Notes under the pieces: model-generated
The model's input: the letters and a program-made list of their open reading frames with translations, nothing else
Databases searched by the model: none
What the model was told of the DNA's origin: nothing
Source of the DNA: an uncultured Lachnospiraceae bacterium
GTDB taxonomy: Bacteria; Bacillota; Clostridia; Lachnospirales; Lachnospiraceae
Direction of reading: 5' to 3'
Length of the DNA stretch: 43,241 nucleotides
NCBI GenBank assembly: GCA_944381575.1
Contig: CALWLS010000013.1
Coordinates: 1 to 43,241 of the forward strand
Part shown: one piece after another, positions 26,236-35,242 of the stretch
Layout: each line of letters opens with the position of its first letter
How positions within the stretch are numbered: position 1 is the stretch's first letter
Position numbers and translations under genes: made by a program

Positions 26236-28059
26236 ATGTACAGAAAACAGATATCAAAAAATGTAATCAAATGCGCCGCAGCTGCGGCCTTCAGCCTGTT
26301 TTTCCCACTGACCGCACTGGCGGCAGATAAGGATATAGTTATACTTACCACCAATGACGTTCACTGCGGAGTGGACGATAATATAGGATATGCGGGACTT
26401 AAGCTCTATGAAAAGGAAGTGGAGGCAGAAACTCCATACGTGCTGTTAGCGGATGCCGGAGACGCCATACAGGGAGCTCCCATAGGGACCCTTTCTGAAG
26501 GAGAGTATCTTGTCGATATCATGAACGAGATGGGATACGATTTTGCCATACCGGGAAATCATGAATTTGATTACGGGATGGACAGATTCCTAAAGCTTTC
26601 CAAAGAGCTTGACTGCGCCTATACCTCCTGTAATTTTATTGATCTTAGGACGGGAGAGACCGTATTTGAGCCTTACAGGATGTTTACCTTTGACGATACG
26701 GATGTAGCTCTTATAGGGGTGACTACGCCTGAGACATTTACAAAATCCTCGCCTAAGTATTTTCAGGACGAGTCGGGTGAATACATATACGGCTTTTCCG
26801 AGGATGATACTGGAGAGGCGCTCTATGAGGCCGTACAGTCTGCGGCGGATGAGGCGAGGGCTGAGGGAGCCGAATATGTGATACTCGTGGGGCATCTCGG
26901 CAAGGCCGGCATAACTGAGAAATGGACCTCCGAGGCGGTGATAGCCGGTACCAGCAGCATTGACGCCATGATTGACGGCCACAGCCACGAGCAGTACGCA
27001 AAAGAGTTTAAAAATAAGGAAGGCAAGACCGTTCCGGTACTGCAGGCAGGAACAAAGCTCCAGGCCATCGGACGGCTTACCATAGGGACTGAAGGCTACA
27101 TCAGCACTGAGCTCATAGATAACGTGACCGGAGACGGAGTGGCGGAGAGCACCTATATCGTTAAAAAGGGAGACAGCCTGTGCCGCATTGCCGACAGGCT
27201 TTTCGGTTCGCAGGATTTCTGGAGCGACATATATAATGCCAATACGGATATAATAGAGGATCCGGATCTTATAATGCCGGACATGGAGCTCATACTTCCG
27301 GGAGGCACGGCGGTCAATGAGGCCGGAAAAAATGTTGATGAATATATGGATGCATATATAAGAGGTATAGAGGCAGAGTTTGATAAGGAACTTAAAACTG
27401 TCATAGGGCATACGGAGGTGGAACTTACTACTTTGGATCCGGATACTAAGGAACGCAGGGTGAGGAGCGGAGAGACCAACCTTGGAGATCTCTGCGCCGA
27501 TGCGGTAAGGATAAGGACCGGAGCCGACATAGGTCTTATGAACGGCGGAGGCATAAGGGCTGACATCGCAAAGGGGGATATAACCTATGACGACGCTTTA
27601 AGCGTGTTCCCTTATGGAAATATGATCTGCGTGGCCAGGGTCACGGGACAGCAGATACTGGACTGCCTTGAGATGGGAGTCAAAAACTATCCTGAGGAAA
27701 GCGGAGGCTTCCAGCAGGTATCTGGCATTACCTTTACGGTGGATACTGGCATAGAGAGCTCAGTGACCACTGACACCCAGCGTAATTTTACAGGAGTTTC
27801 AGGAAAATACAGGGTTCGCGATGTTATGGTTAGCGGCGAACCTCTCGATCCTGAAAAAACCTATACGCTGGCCTCGCATAACTACCTCTTAAAATCCGGA
27901 GGAGACGGCATGACCATGTTTGACGGAGCTGAGATCATCGGAGATGAGATATCAGCCGATGTGGACATGCTTGCCGCCTATATAAGGGAGGACCTTGGAG
28001 GTACCGTGGGAGCGGAGTATGCGGAGGCAAAGGGCCAGGGCAGGATAACGATAAAGTGA
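26236..28059 (+). CDS. Secreted 5'-nucleotidase/phosphoesterase with inserted LysM domain
   Basis: A 607-residue exported protein. A signal peptide (about 1-30, cleavage near LTALAA) is followed by a UshA-like metallophosphatase domain (VILTTNDVHCG 35-45, ADAGDAIQGAP, GNHEFDYG 107-114, VGHLG, IDGHSHEQ 247-253). A LysM domain follows at about 306-355 (STYIVKKGDSLCRIADRLFG...IMPDMELILP), and then the 5'-nucleotidase C-terminal domain (from about 366; NLGDLCADAVR, GLMNGGGIRADI, FPYGN). LysM binds peptidoglycan, so the enzyme is probably held in the wall while it dephosphorylates nucleotides outside the cell. GGAAGG precedes ATG 26236; a 6-bp hairpin (26181-26196) lies in the leader. The in-between LysM position is unusual. 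Confidence 0.92.
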   Translation: MYRKQISKNVIKCAAAAAFSLFFPLTALAADKDIVILTTNDVHCGVDDNIGYAGLKLYEKEVEAETPYVLLADAGDAIQGAPIGTLSEGEYLVDIMNEMGYDFAIPGNHEFDYGMDRFLKLSKELDCAYTSCNFIDLRTGETVFEPYRMFTFDDTDVALIGVTTPETFTKSSPKYFQDESGEYIYGFSEDDTGEALYEAVQSAADEARAEGAEYVILVGHLGKAGITEKWTSEAVIAGTSSIDAMIDGHSHEQYAKEFKNKEGKTVPVLQAGTKLQAIGRLTIGTEGYISTELIDNVTGDGVAESTYIVKKGDSLCRIADRLFGSQDFWSDIYNANTDIIEDPDLIMPDMELILPGGTAVNEAGKNVDEYMDAYIRGIEAEFDKELKTVIGHTEVELTTLDPDTKERRVRSGETNLGDLCADAVRIRTGADIGLMNGGGIRADIAKGDITYDDALSVFPYGNMICVARVTGQQILDCLEMGVKNYPEESGGFQQVSGITFTVDTGIESSVTTDTQRNFTGVSGKYRVRDVMVSGEPLDPEKTYTLASHNYLLKSGGDGMTMFDGAEIIGDEISADVDMLAAYIREDLGGTVGAEYAEAKGQGRITIK

Positions 28060-28125
28060 TCCGCCGGCAGATCTAAATTTTAAATCGGGGCAGAGAAATC
28101 TGCCAATGGAGAATTTATAGAAATC

Positions 28126-29127
28126 ATGGGATCAGATAAAGCTGTGATATACATGGAAACTGGTTCAAGGGATCCATATTACAATCTTGCCTTTGAGGAA
28201 TATGTACTGACCCACAGGACAAAGGGGGATCATCTTATCCTCTGGCAGAACAGCAATACCATAGTTATAGGCCGTAACCAGAACGCTGAATCTGAGATAA
28301 ACCGGGCATTTGTGGAAGCTCATGACGTAAAGGTCGTAAGGAGAGAAACGGGAGGCGGAGCAGTCTATCATGATCTCGGCAACCTGAATTATTCTTTTAT
28401 CACAGATGCAGGGGAGGCAGGAAAGCTTGATATACATAGGTTTACCCTGCCTGTCGTAAGGGTGCTTAAAGACCTTGGCTTAAATGCCGAGGCTTCAGGC
28501 AGAAACGATATCCTTGTAAACGGCAGTAAGGTCTCAGGTACGGCCCAGAGGCTTTACCATGGACGTATACTGCATCATGGCACTCTGCTCTTTGACTCGG
28601 ATCCTGACGCGGTAGCCGGCGCTTTAAATGCGGATCCGGCCAAGTTTCAGTCCAAAAGCTCAAAGTCGGTAAGGAGCAGGATAGGAAACATCCGGGATTT
28701 TTTGGAAAATGACATGGATATCCTGTCGTTCTGGGAGTATCTTAAGCAAAGCCTTGCAGAAAACGGCTTTGTAAAAGAGGGACTGACCGCTGATGAATTA
28801 AAAGAGGTCGATAACCTTATGAGGTCCAAGTATCAGACCTGGGAATGGAATTTTGGGAGGTCCCCTAAATTCAATGTCACTAATAAGAAACGTTATAATG
28901 CAGGAAGCATAGAATCAAGGATAGAAGTAAAAGAAGGGAAGATAACGGAGGCGGCTTTTTTCGGGGATTTCTTAAGCATAATCCCTATTAAGCCGCTTAC
29001 GGACGCCATGGCGGGACTTCCTTTCAGAAGAGGCGATATTGCTGACGTTTTAAAGCATTTCGATATTGAAGCCATGTTCGGCGGCATAACCAAAGAGGAG
29101 ATCCTTGATCTCATGTTCAATACCTGA
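28126..29127 (+). CDS. lplA: Lipoate-protein ligase
   Basis: A 333-residue cytosolic ligase of the LplA type: large domain with IVIGRNQNAESEIN, VVRRETGGGAVYHDLGNLNYSF, GRNDILVNGSKVSGTAQR and the lysine-containing loop after it, then a small C-terminal accessory domain (from about 250). It activates free lipoate with ATP and joins it to lipoyl-domain lysines. It converges on an operon that encodes two lipoyl-domain proteins (E2 and E3 of an oxo-acid dehydrogenase), its obvious clients. A GGCAGAT/ATCTGCC pair (28066-28072, 28098-28104) lies in its leader. ATG 28126, SD weak (GGAG). Confidence 0.94.
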   Translation: MGSDKAVIYMETGSRDPYYNLAFEEYVLTHRTKGDHLILWQNSNTIVIGRNQNAESEINRAFVEAHDVKVVRRETGGGAVYHDLGNLNYSFITDAGEAGKLDIHRFTLPVVRVLKDLGLNAEASGRNDILVNGSKVSGTAQRLYHGRILHHGTLLFDSDPDAVAGALNADPAKFQSKSSKSVRSRIGNIRDFLENDMDILSFWEYLKQSLAENGFVKEGLTADELKEVDNLMRSKYQTWEWNFGRSPKFNVTNKKRYNAGSIESRIEVKEGKITEAAFFGDFLSIIPIKPLTDAMAGLPFRRGDIADVLKHFDIEAMFGGITKEEILDLMFNT

Positions 29128-29210
29128 CAGCTTAAGTGCCGGGCAAAATATCAGCGCCGGACGAAACATTAGTACCGGAAAAACACTTGGCTCATTAAAT
29201 AAACTTAATA

Positions 29211-29250
29211 AAAACCTGCGCCGATCAGTTATGGTCACGGCGCAGGTTTT
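29211..29250. terminator. Bidirectional terminator between lplA and the dehydrogenase operon
   Basis: A perfect 13-bp stem whose outer part is AAAA/TTTT (29211-29223 with 29238-29250), loop of 14. The A/T ends supply a U-tract in both directions, as expected between two convergent units. Confidence 0.88.
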
Positions 29251-29290
29251 CTGTATGATTAGCAGTTTTTGATCTGTTGGATCGGCGGGA

Positions 29291-30169
29291 TTATTTTATT
29301 TCCACTCCCATGGAATTCTCATAGTATTTAGCCAGTGCGCACTGATCCTCGTCGATCATGCCGTGGTCGTACATCCAGTCCATCTGGTCCTTGACTACCT
29401 TTGTGGCAGGGATCTCTATGCCGAGATGCTCAGCCACGTCCATGGCGTTATTGATATCCTTTAAATGTACCGCTATACGGGCGCTGGCAGTGAAATCACG
29501 GCTTAAGAGCTTAGGCACCTTTACATCCATTACTGTGCTTTGGGCAAAGCCGTCCTTGATGGCGTTGAAAAGTGTTTCAGGATCAAGGCCAGCCTTTGTG
29601 GCGAATGCAAATGCTTCTCCCATTGCGATAAGGTGAATGCCGACCATCATGTTGTTGGCTACCTTTGCAGTGCTGCCGCAGCCTGACTTGCCCATGTAGG
29701 TCACTGTCTTTCCCATCATTTCAAGGTAAGGCTTTACCTCGTCAAATACTTCTTTTTCACCGCCGCACATAATAACGAGGGTTCCGCCGTTGGCACCTAT
29801 CTCCCCTCCGCTTACAGGTGAGTCAAGCAGATTGAAGCCCTTTTCAACGGCTGTGGCGTGAAGCTCCTGTATTACATAAGGGGAGGTGGAGCCCATGTCC
29901 ACGATGGTGGTTCCAGGCTTTGCAATCTCCATTATCTCGGTGATGGTCTGCTTTACGATAGCATTCGTAGGCAGGCACATAAAGATTATGTCGCAGGTCT
30001 CATAGAGCTCTTTTCCGCTCTCAAGGGCCTTTCCTCCGCGGGCTGCAAAACGCTCGCGGAGCGCAGGAACAGGATCATAGCCGTAAACGGTGGTGCCGCT
30101 TTTGTCTATGAGATTTGAAGTCATTCCGTAGCCCATGATCCCGAGTCCGAGATATCCGATTTTTTTCAT
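29291..30169 (-). CDS. Beta-hydroxyacid dehydrogenase (GarR / 3-hydroxyisobutyrate dehydrogenase family)
   Basis: A 292-residue NAD(P)-dependent dehydrogenase. It has the family's IGYLGLGIMGYGMTSNLI Rossmann start, DSPVSGGEIGANGGTL (about 118-133) and the catalytic lysine motif GSTAKVANNM (about 168-177), then an all-helical C-terminal domain. Relatives oxidise or reduce tartronate semialdehyde/glycerate, 3-hydroxyisobutyrate or other 3-hydroxy acids. It is the last gene of the operon, 39 bases after E3. AGGAGG stands before the ATG. In this setting I infer oxidation of a 3-hydroxy acid imported by the GntP-type permease; specificity cannot be read. Confidence 0.88.
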   Translation of the reverse strand: MKKIGYLGLGIMGYGMTSNLIDKSGTTVYGYDPVPALRERFAARGGKALESGKELYETCDIIFMCLPTNAIVKQTITEIMEIAKPGTTIVDMGSTSPYVIQELHATAVEKGFNLLDSPVSGGEIGANGGTLVIMCGGEKEVFDEVKPYLEMMGKTVTYMGKSGCGSTAKVANNMMVGIHLIAMGEAFAFATKAGLDPETLFNAIKDGFAQSTVMDVKVPKLLSRDFTASARIAVHLKDINNAMDVAEHLGIEIPATKVVKDQMDWMYDHGMIDEDQCALAKYYENSMGVEIK

Positions 30170-30208
30170 ATGATTATGCCTCCTGATGAGTCTTAAATTT
30201 CAAACAGA

Positions 30209-31963
30209 TTATTTCTTTTTCTTAGGCGGGATGTGTACGGGACGGCCGAGAGCGTCCAAAGCACATTCGCGCATGGCTTCAGTAACCGTAGGATGGGAGT
30301 GTATGGTTGCTACAAGCTCGTCTAATGTGAGCTCCTGGCCGATGGCTAAGGCGCCCTCACATATAAGGTCGGTAGCCCTTGGGCCTATAATGTGCATACC
30401 GAGCACTTCTCCATATTCACTTCCGGCTATGATCTTTACAAGGCCTTCGCCGCCGTTAAGGATAAGGGCCTTACCGTTTGCGCTCATTGGGAATTTTCCT
30501 ACCTTGTAGTCTATTCCCTTTTCTTTGCACTGTTCCTCGGTAAGTCCAACTGAAGCGGCCTCAGGCTCGATATATACGCAGGTCGGATTCGTCGCCTCAT
30601 CGTAGGCGGCGTCCATACCGCAGATATTTTCCGCTGCGACTTCTCCCATTGCGCTTGCTGTGTGGGCAAGCTGCGCGTATCCAAGGACACAGTCGCCTAT
30701 GGCATAGACTCCAGGAATGTTGGTTTCCATGTGATCATTTACCTTTATGCGTCCCCTGTCATTGTCGATGCCTGCTGCATCAAGGTTTAAGGAGGCGGTA
30801 TTAGGTCTGCGGCCTATGGCAACGAGGACTTTTTCGGCTTCAAAGCTTACTTCGTTTCCATTTTTATCCTTACATATCACCTTTGCTCCTACGGGGCTCT
30901 TTTCTATGGCCTGTACCGGGCACTCAAGATTAAAATCCATGCCCATCTGCTTCATATGGGCCACGCCTATTTTAGTGAGGTCCCCGTCAAGCATTGGGAG
31001 CATGTGATCAAGAGCCTCCACTACGGTGATCTTTGTACCGAAACCGGCATAGGCGCATGCAAGCTCAAGACCTATCACGCCTCCGCCTATGACCACCATG
31101 GATGCCGGGAGCTTTTCCAAAGAAAGAGCTCCGGTGGAATCTATGCAGTTCTCATTTTCGGCAAGACCAGGGATAGGAGGTTTTGCATTTACTGAACCCG
31201 TTGCGATTATAACGGCGTCCGGAGTCATGCTTTCGGAGCTTCCGTCAGACTTTTTGATCATTACGCTCTTAGGACCCGTAAAGCTTGCCTCGCCATCTAT
31301 CACCTTTACCCTGTTTGCCTTAAGCAGTGCGGCAACGCCGGAGGTGAGCTGGTGGCTGACTGCATTTTTATGGGCTATTACCTGAGGGAAGTTGACGGTG
31401 ACACCCTCAGCCTCGACTCCGATATCGCGGCCCTGTTCCTTTATCTGGGATACAAGCTCTGAGCTGTGGAGCAGGCATTTGGTAGGTATGCATCCTATAT
31501 TGAGGCATGTTCCTCCAAGATACTGCTTTTCTGCTAAAGTTACCTCTGCCCCAAGCTGAGCGGCCCTGATGGCGGCGACATATCCGCCCGGGCCTCCGCC
31601 TATGATAAGGATTTTCTTAGGAGCGGAAGGCCCGGCTGTTTTATCACTGACTGATGCCGTACCCGCAGAAGGAGAAGCCTTGGATACAGGAGCGCTGTTT
31701 CCTGCAGTTCCTGAGATCGTTTCACCGGGCTGGCCTATATAGCCGAGGATACCCTTTACCGGCACGTCGCTTCCTTCTTTTGCCACTATCTTTATCAAGA
31801 CTCCGTCCGTTTCAGCCTCCACCTCGTTTGTGAGCTTATCGGTGGTTATTTCGAGGATGGGTTCTCCGGCCTTGACGGCGTCGCCCTCTGACTTAAGCCA
31901 GCGCTCTACGGTGCCTTCCTCCATGGTAAGTCCCAGCTGGGGCATTTTTATTTCAGTAGCCAT
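30209..31963 (-). CDS. Dihydrolipoyl dehydrogenase (E3) with N-terminal lipoyl domain
   Basis: A 584-residue protein. Residues 1-81 are a lipoyl domain with the acceptor lysine K43 (EITTDKLTNEVEAE). A Ser/Ala/Pro-rich linker (about 85-115) leads to the flavoprotein: FAD motif ILIIGGGPGGYVAA, redox disulfide GGTCLNIGCIPTK, NAD-binding VVIGGGVIGLE, and active histidine in HSHPTVTEA. It reoxidises dihydrolipoyl groups with NAD. E3 enzymes with a fused lipoyl domain occur in acetoin dehydrogenase systems such as that of Clostridium magnum. The lipoyl domain is nearly identical to that of the neighbouring E2. GGAGG precedes ATG; 16 bases after E2. Confidence 0.95.
   Translation of the reverse strand: MATEIKMPQLGLTMEEGTVERWLKSEGDAVKAGEPILEITTDKLTNEVEAETDGVLIKIVAKEGSDVPVKGILGYIGQPGETISGTAGNSAPVSKASPSAGTASVSDKTAGPSAPKKILIIGGGPGGYVAAIRAAQLGAEVTLAEKQYLGGTCLNIGCIPTKCLLHSSELVSQIKEQGRDIGVEAEGVTVNFPQVIAHKNAVSHQLTSGVAALLKANRVKVIDGEASFTGPKSVMIKKSDGSSESMTPDAVIIATGSVNAKPPIPGLAENENCIDSTGALSLEKLPASMVVIGGGVIGLELACAYAGFGTKITVVEALDHMLPMLDGDLTKIGVAHMKQMGMDFNLECPVQAIEKSPVGAKVICKDKNGNEVSFEAEKVLVAIGRRPNTASLNLDAAGIDNDRGRIKVNDHMETNIPGVYAIGDCVLGYAQLAHTASAMGEVAAENICGMDAAYDEATNPTCVYIEPEAASVGLTEEQCKEKGIDYKVGKFPMSANGKALILNGGEGLVKIIAGSEYGEVLGMHIIGPRATDLICEGALAIGQELTLDELVATIHSHPTVTEAMRECALDALGRPVHIPPKKKK
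31721..31963 (-). repeat. Duplicated lipoyl-domain coding segment, copy in E3
   Basis: Encodes 81 residues, of which 75 equal the E2 copy at 33006-33248. DNA differences are mostly at third codon positions. Same orientation, about 1.3 kb apart. Confidence 0.9.
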
Positions 31964-31979
31964 TTATTTTAGTTCCTCC

Positions 31980-33248
31980 TTAAAGCAGGATATCCATAGG
32001 ATTTTCTAACAGATCCCGGATCGTCATTTCAAATTTGGCTGCTACGGCCCCGTCCACAAGGCGATGGTCAAATGTCAGGGAGATCCTCATCACCTGATGC
32101 TTGGTTATCGTGCCGTCGTCCTCCATGACAAGCTCGTCCTCGGTACAGCAGACGCCAAGAATGGCGGCGTCAGGCTGGTTGATGATAGGAGAGAAGCTTT
32201 CTACCCCAAACATTCCCAGATTTGATACGGTAAATGTGGAGCCCTTATATTCGTCGGAGCCAAGCTGGTTGGAACGGGCCCTGTTGGCCAGATCCTTGGC
32301 TTTTGCCGAAAGCGCCTCAAGTCCTAAGGTGTCAGCGTCGCGTATGACAGGAACTATAAGTCCCGCATCCAGGGCGACAGCCATTCCAAGGTTGACATGG
32401 GCACGGTGTATTATTGTTTCTCCGTCAAGGCTTACAAGCATTTCCGGATGCTTTCTCAAGGCCTTTGCGACAGCCTTAAGTATCCAGTCGTTAACGGCGA
32501 AATGCCTTCCTTCTTCCTTAAGCTTCTGGCGCAGTGCCATAAGTTTCGTGACGTCTGCCTTGACTGTCTGTGTAACGGCAGGGATCTCTACGGCGGATGT
32601 ATACATACGCTGTGCTACGACCTTGCGCATGCCGCTGAGTTTTTCAGTAGTGTCGCCGTCCATGAGCTCAAGATTCTTTACAGGGAACATTGAACCTGAT
32701 GCCTGAGCCTTAGGCGCAACTTCGGATGAAGGAGCCTTAGGGGCCTCCTTAACTGCCGCTGCTGGTGCGCTCTCAGCCGCAAGGATATCTCTTTTTATTA
32801 TGCGTCCGCCGGGGCCGGTACCTTTGAGTACTGTATAATCAATACCCTTCTGCATTGCTATTTTACGGGCAAGAGGCGAAATGCGTACCTTTTTACCGGT
32901 TTCTGTTACGGCCGGCGTGATAACGGAAGCTTCAGGCTTAGGAGCTTCTGCAGCCGGAGCAGCTGCCGGAACTTTAACTTCTGAAGCGCCTGCAGCGTCG
33001 ATATTTTCTCCGGGCTGTCCTATATATCCTAAGATACCCTGTACAGGGACGTCGGAACCTTCATCTGCCACGATCTTAAGCAGTACGCCGTCAGTTTCAG
33101 CTTCAACTTCGTTGGTGAGCTTATCGGTGGTGATCTCTAATATTGGCTCTCCGGCTTTGATCTCGTCACCTACTGACTTGAGCCAGCGTTCAACGGTCCC
33201 CTCTTCCATGGTAAGCCCCAGCTGGGGCATCTTGATTTCAGTTGCCAT
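31980..33248 (-). CDS. 2-oxo acid / acetoin dehydrogenase acyltransferase (E2)
   Basis: A 422-residue lipoyl acyltransferase: lipoyl domain 1-81 with K43, an Ala/Pro-rich linker, a peripheral-subunit binding domain (about 118-155, RISPLARKIAMQKGIDYTVL), another linker, and a catalytic core ending with the TFDHRLVDGA motif (catalytic His and Asp). It takes an acyl group from E1 and passes it to CoA. It sits between E1 beta (12 bases upstream) and E3 (16 bases downstream). The single lipoyl domain and the E3 with its own lipoyl domain fit acetoin-type complexes. AGGAGG before ATG. Confidence 0.95.
   Translation of the reverse strand: MATEIKMPQLGLTMEEGTVERWLKSVGDEIKAGEPILEITTDKLTNEVEAETDGVLLKIVADEGSDVPVQGILGYIGQPGENIDAAGASEVKVPAAAPAAEAPKPEASVITPAVTETGKKVRISPLARKIAMQKGIDYTVLKGTGPGGRIIKRDILAAESAPAAAVKEAPKAPSSEVAPKAQASGSMFPVKNLELMDGDTTEKLSGMRKVVAQRMYTSAVEIPAVTQTVKADVTKLMALRQKLKEEGRHFAVNDWILKAVAKALRKHPEMLVSLDGETIIHRAHVNLGMAVALDAGLIVPVIRDADTLGLEALSAKAKDLANRARSNQLGSDEYKGSTFTVSNLGMFGVESFSPIINQPDAAILGVCCTEDELVMEDDGTITKHQVMRISLTFDHRLVDGAVAAKFEMTIRDLLENPMDILL
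33006..33248 (-). repeat. Duplicated lipoyl-domain coding segment, copy in E2
   Basis: Partner of 31721-31963. The six amino-acid differences in 81 are at residues 26, 29, 30, 57, 62 and 70; the surrounding linkers and later domains are unrelated. Confidence 0.9.
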
Positions 33249-33260
33249 CCTTGGACCTCC

Positions 33261-34238
33261 TTATTTTGCAAGCAGCCTGTGTGCGGCGGCCACTATGTCT
33301 TCAGGGTGCGGGAACATGGCATCCTCAAGAGGCGGTGAGAAAGGTGATACCACATTTGCTGCGGCAACACGGGCCACCGGAGCATCCAGGTCATCGAAGA
33401 GCTCTTCCTGAATCTCAGCAGCTATTTCTGCTCCGATGCCTCCACGGCGCGCGCCCTCCTCGACTACCATAACGTTGCCTGTTTTCTGAACTGACGCCCT
33501 GATGGCCTCCCAGTCAAGAGGAACGAGGCTGCGCAAGTCTATGACCTCAGCGTCGATACCCTGTGCGGAAAGCGTCTCGGCTGCTTCCAGTGAGAAGTAT
33601 ACCTGACGTGACCATGTGATTATGGTAAGATCCTTACCCGGACGCTTTATATCAGCCTTTCCCAAAGGTATAAGATACTCTCCGTCAGGGATATCTTCCT
33701 TTTTAGCATATAAGAGCTTATGCTCAAGGAAAACTACAGGATCGTCGGATCTTATGGCTGATTTTAAGAGCCCCTTGGCGTCTGCCGCAGTTGAAGGGCA
33801 TACTACCTTAAGTCCAGGTATATGTGTGAACAATGCCTCAAGGCACTGTGAATGCTGGCCGGCATTGCGGCGTCCTGCGCCTATAGGAGCCCTGAATACG
33901 ATAGGCACCTTCACCTGCCCGCCGGTCATGTAGCGCATCTTTGCAGCCTGATTCATGACAGGATCCAGGCATACGCCGATAAAATCGTCGTACATCCACT
34001 CAACTACCGGACGCAGGCCTCTCATGGCCATACCTACGGCCATGCCTGTAAAGCCTGATTCACTTATAGGCGTATCTATCACCCTGAGCGGACCAAATTC
34101 ATCAAGGAATCCCTGAGTGATGGCAAAAACATTGCCCATCACTGCCATATCCTCGCCAAGGACGATGACATTTTCATCCCTGACCATCTCTTCATGCAGA
34201 CCCTCACGGATCGCTTTACTAACACTCAGTGTACTCAT
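33261..34238 (-). CDS. Acetoin / 2-oxo acid dehydrogenase E1 beta subunit
   Basis: A 325-residue transketolase-like subunit: LSVSKAIREGLHEEM, VIVLGEDMAVMGNVFAITQGF (TPP-facing Glu), IDTPISESGFTGMAVGMAMRGLRPVVE, GRRNAGQHSQCLEAL and a C-terminal domain with VMVVEEGARRGG. It pairs with E1 alpha to bind TPP and transfer an acyl or hydroxyalkyl unit to lipoate. The start at 34238 is chosen because it overlaps the E1 alpha stop as ATGA (34235-34238); the frame also opens at 34250 without reason to start there. AcoB-like in length and motifs. Confidence 0.93.
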   Translation of the reverse strand: MSTLSVSKAIREGLHEEMVRDENVIVLGEDMAVMGNVFAITQGFLDEFGPLRVIDTPISESGFTGMAVGMAMRGLRPVVEWMYDDFIGVCLDPVMNQAAKMRYMTGGQVKVPIVFRAPIGAGRRNAGQHSQCLEALFTHIPGLKVVCPSTAADAKGLLKSAIRSDDPVVFLEHKLLYAKKEDIPDGEYLIPLGKADIKRPGKDLTIITWSRQVYFSLEAAETLSAQGIDAEVIDLRSLVPLDWEAIRASVQKTGNVMVVEEGARRGGIGAEIAAEIQEELFDDLDAPVARVAAANVVSPFSPPLEDAMFPHPEDIVAAAHRLLAK

Positions 34239-35224
34239 CTTGCCACACACTCCTCGTTATCTTCGCAATATACGTCTGTGAACGCCTCGCTGACATCAGG
34301 GTAAGGCGAACTGTCGGCAAACTCATAGGCAGCTTCTATTTCATCGGCCTTTTCCTTATATACGGCGTCAAGTTCAGCCTCAGTAGCCAGACCCTCCTTT
34401 AAAAGCTTTGTCCTGAAATTAAGTATAGGGTCATTTTTATGAGCTTCCTCAAGATAACTCTTAGGACGGTAGACTGCAGGATCTCCGCAGTAGTGGCCCT
34501 GCCAGCGGTAAACGACATTTTCAACCAGATAAGGACCCTTGCCTGATCTTGCGTATTCAACGGCTTCCTTTACGGCTTCATATACTTCAAGTACGTCGCT
34601 GCCGTCCACCGTCACGCCCGGTATGTCGTAGGCCTTGGCGCGTACGGCGATATCCTCGGTGTTTGTCACGCGGTGGATCTCCGTTGAAACTCCGTAATGG
34701 TTGTTCTCGCAGAGATATACTACCGGGAGCTTCCATGCTGCCGCCATGTTGATGGATTCATGGAATGTGCCCTGGTTTGAGGCGCCGTCTCCGAAGAAGC
34801 AGAGGGTGACCTCATCGGTGCCCTTGATCTTGGAGGCAAGCGCTGAACCGGTAGCTATCGGGATCCCGGCGCCGACTATGCCGTTAGCGCCCAGAATACC
34901 TAAGGATACATCCGCAGCGTGCATTGAGCCGCCCTTGCCCTTGCAGTAACCGGTGGATTTGCCGAAGAGCTCTGCCATCATTTTTTTGCTGTCAGCGCCC
35001 TTGCCAAGCAGATGTCCATGTCCGCGGTGAGTTGATGTGATGTAATCGGTAGGCCTAAGCGCAGCGTTGGATCCGACTACGCTGGCCTCCTGTCCGATGC
35101 ACAGATGTATGTTTCCTGCCAGCATGCCTTTTGTAAAGCAGTCGGCGGCTTTTTCCTCAAAAAGGCGTACACGGACCATGCCGCCGTAGAGCTGCAGAAG
35201 AAAATCTTTTTCGTAAGTTGCCAC
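34235..35224 (-). CDS. Acetoin / 2-oxo acid dehydrogenase E1 alpha subunit
   Basis: A 329-residue TPP-dependent subunit. It shows NIHLCIGQEAS, STHRGHGHLLGKG, the KGGSMHAADVSLGILGANG stretch, and the TPP/Mg motif GDGASNQG...CENN (145-175). The short form (about 325 residues) and these motifs are closest to AcoA of acetoin dehydrogenases and to related acyloin or oxo-acid enzymes. The start is GTG at 35224, behind AAGGAAAGG. It overlaps E1 beta by 4 bases. It is the first enzyme gene after the permease, 18 bases downstream. Substrate by homology is acetoin or another acyloin or 2-oxo acid; not fixed by sequence. Confidence 0.93.
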   Translation of the reverse strand: MATYEKDFLLQLYGGMVRVRLFEEKAADCFTKGMLAGNIHLCIGQEASVVGSNAALRPTDYITSTHRGHGHLLGKGADSKKMMAELFGKSTGYCKGKGGSMHAADVSLGILGANGIVGAGIPIATGSALASKIKGTDEVTLCFFGDGASNQGTFHESINMAAAWKLPVVYLCENNHYGVSTEIHRVTNTEDIAVRAKAYDIPGVTVDGSDVLEVYEAVKEAVEYARSGKGPYLVENVVYRWQGHYCGDPAVYRPKSYLEEAHKNDPILNFRTKLLKEGLATEAELDAVYKEKADEIEAAYEFADSSPYPDVSEAFTDVYCEDNEECVAR

Positions 35225-35242
35225 GATTTACACGACCTTTCC

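Noticed and set aside
26590-27411. 273-codon minus-strand frame inside the 5'-nucleotidase gene
   Set aside because: Antisense to a well-supported gene; no domain or SD.
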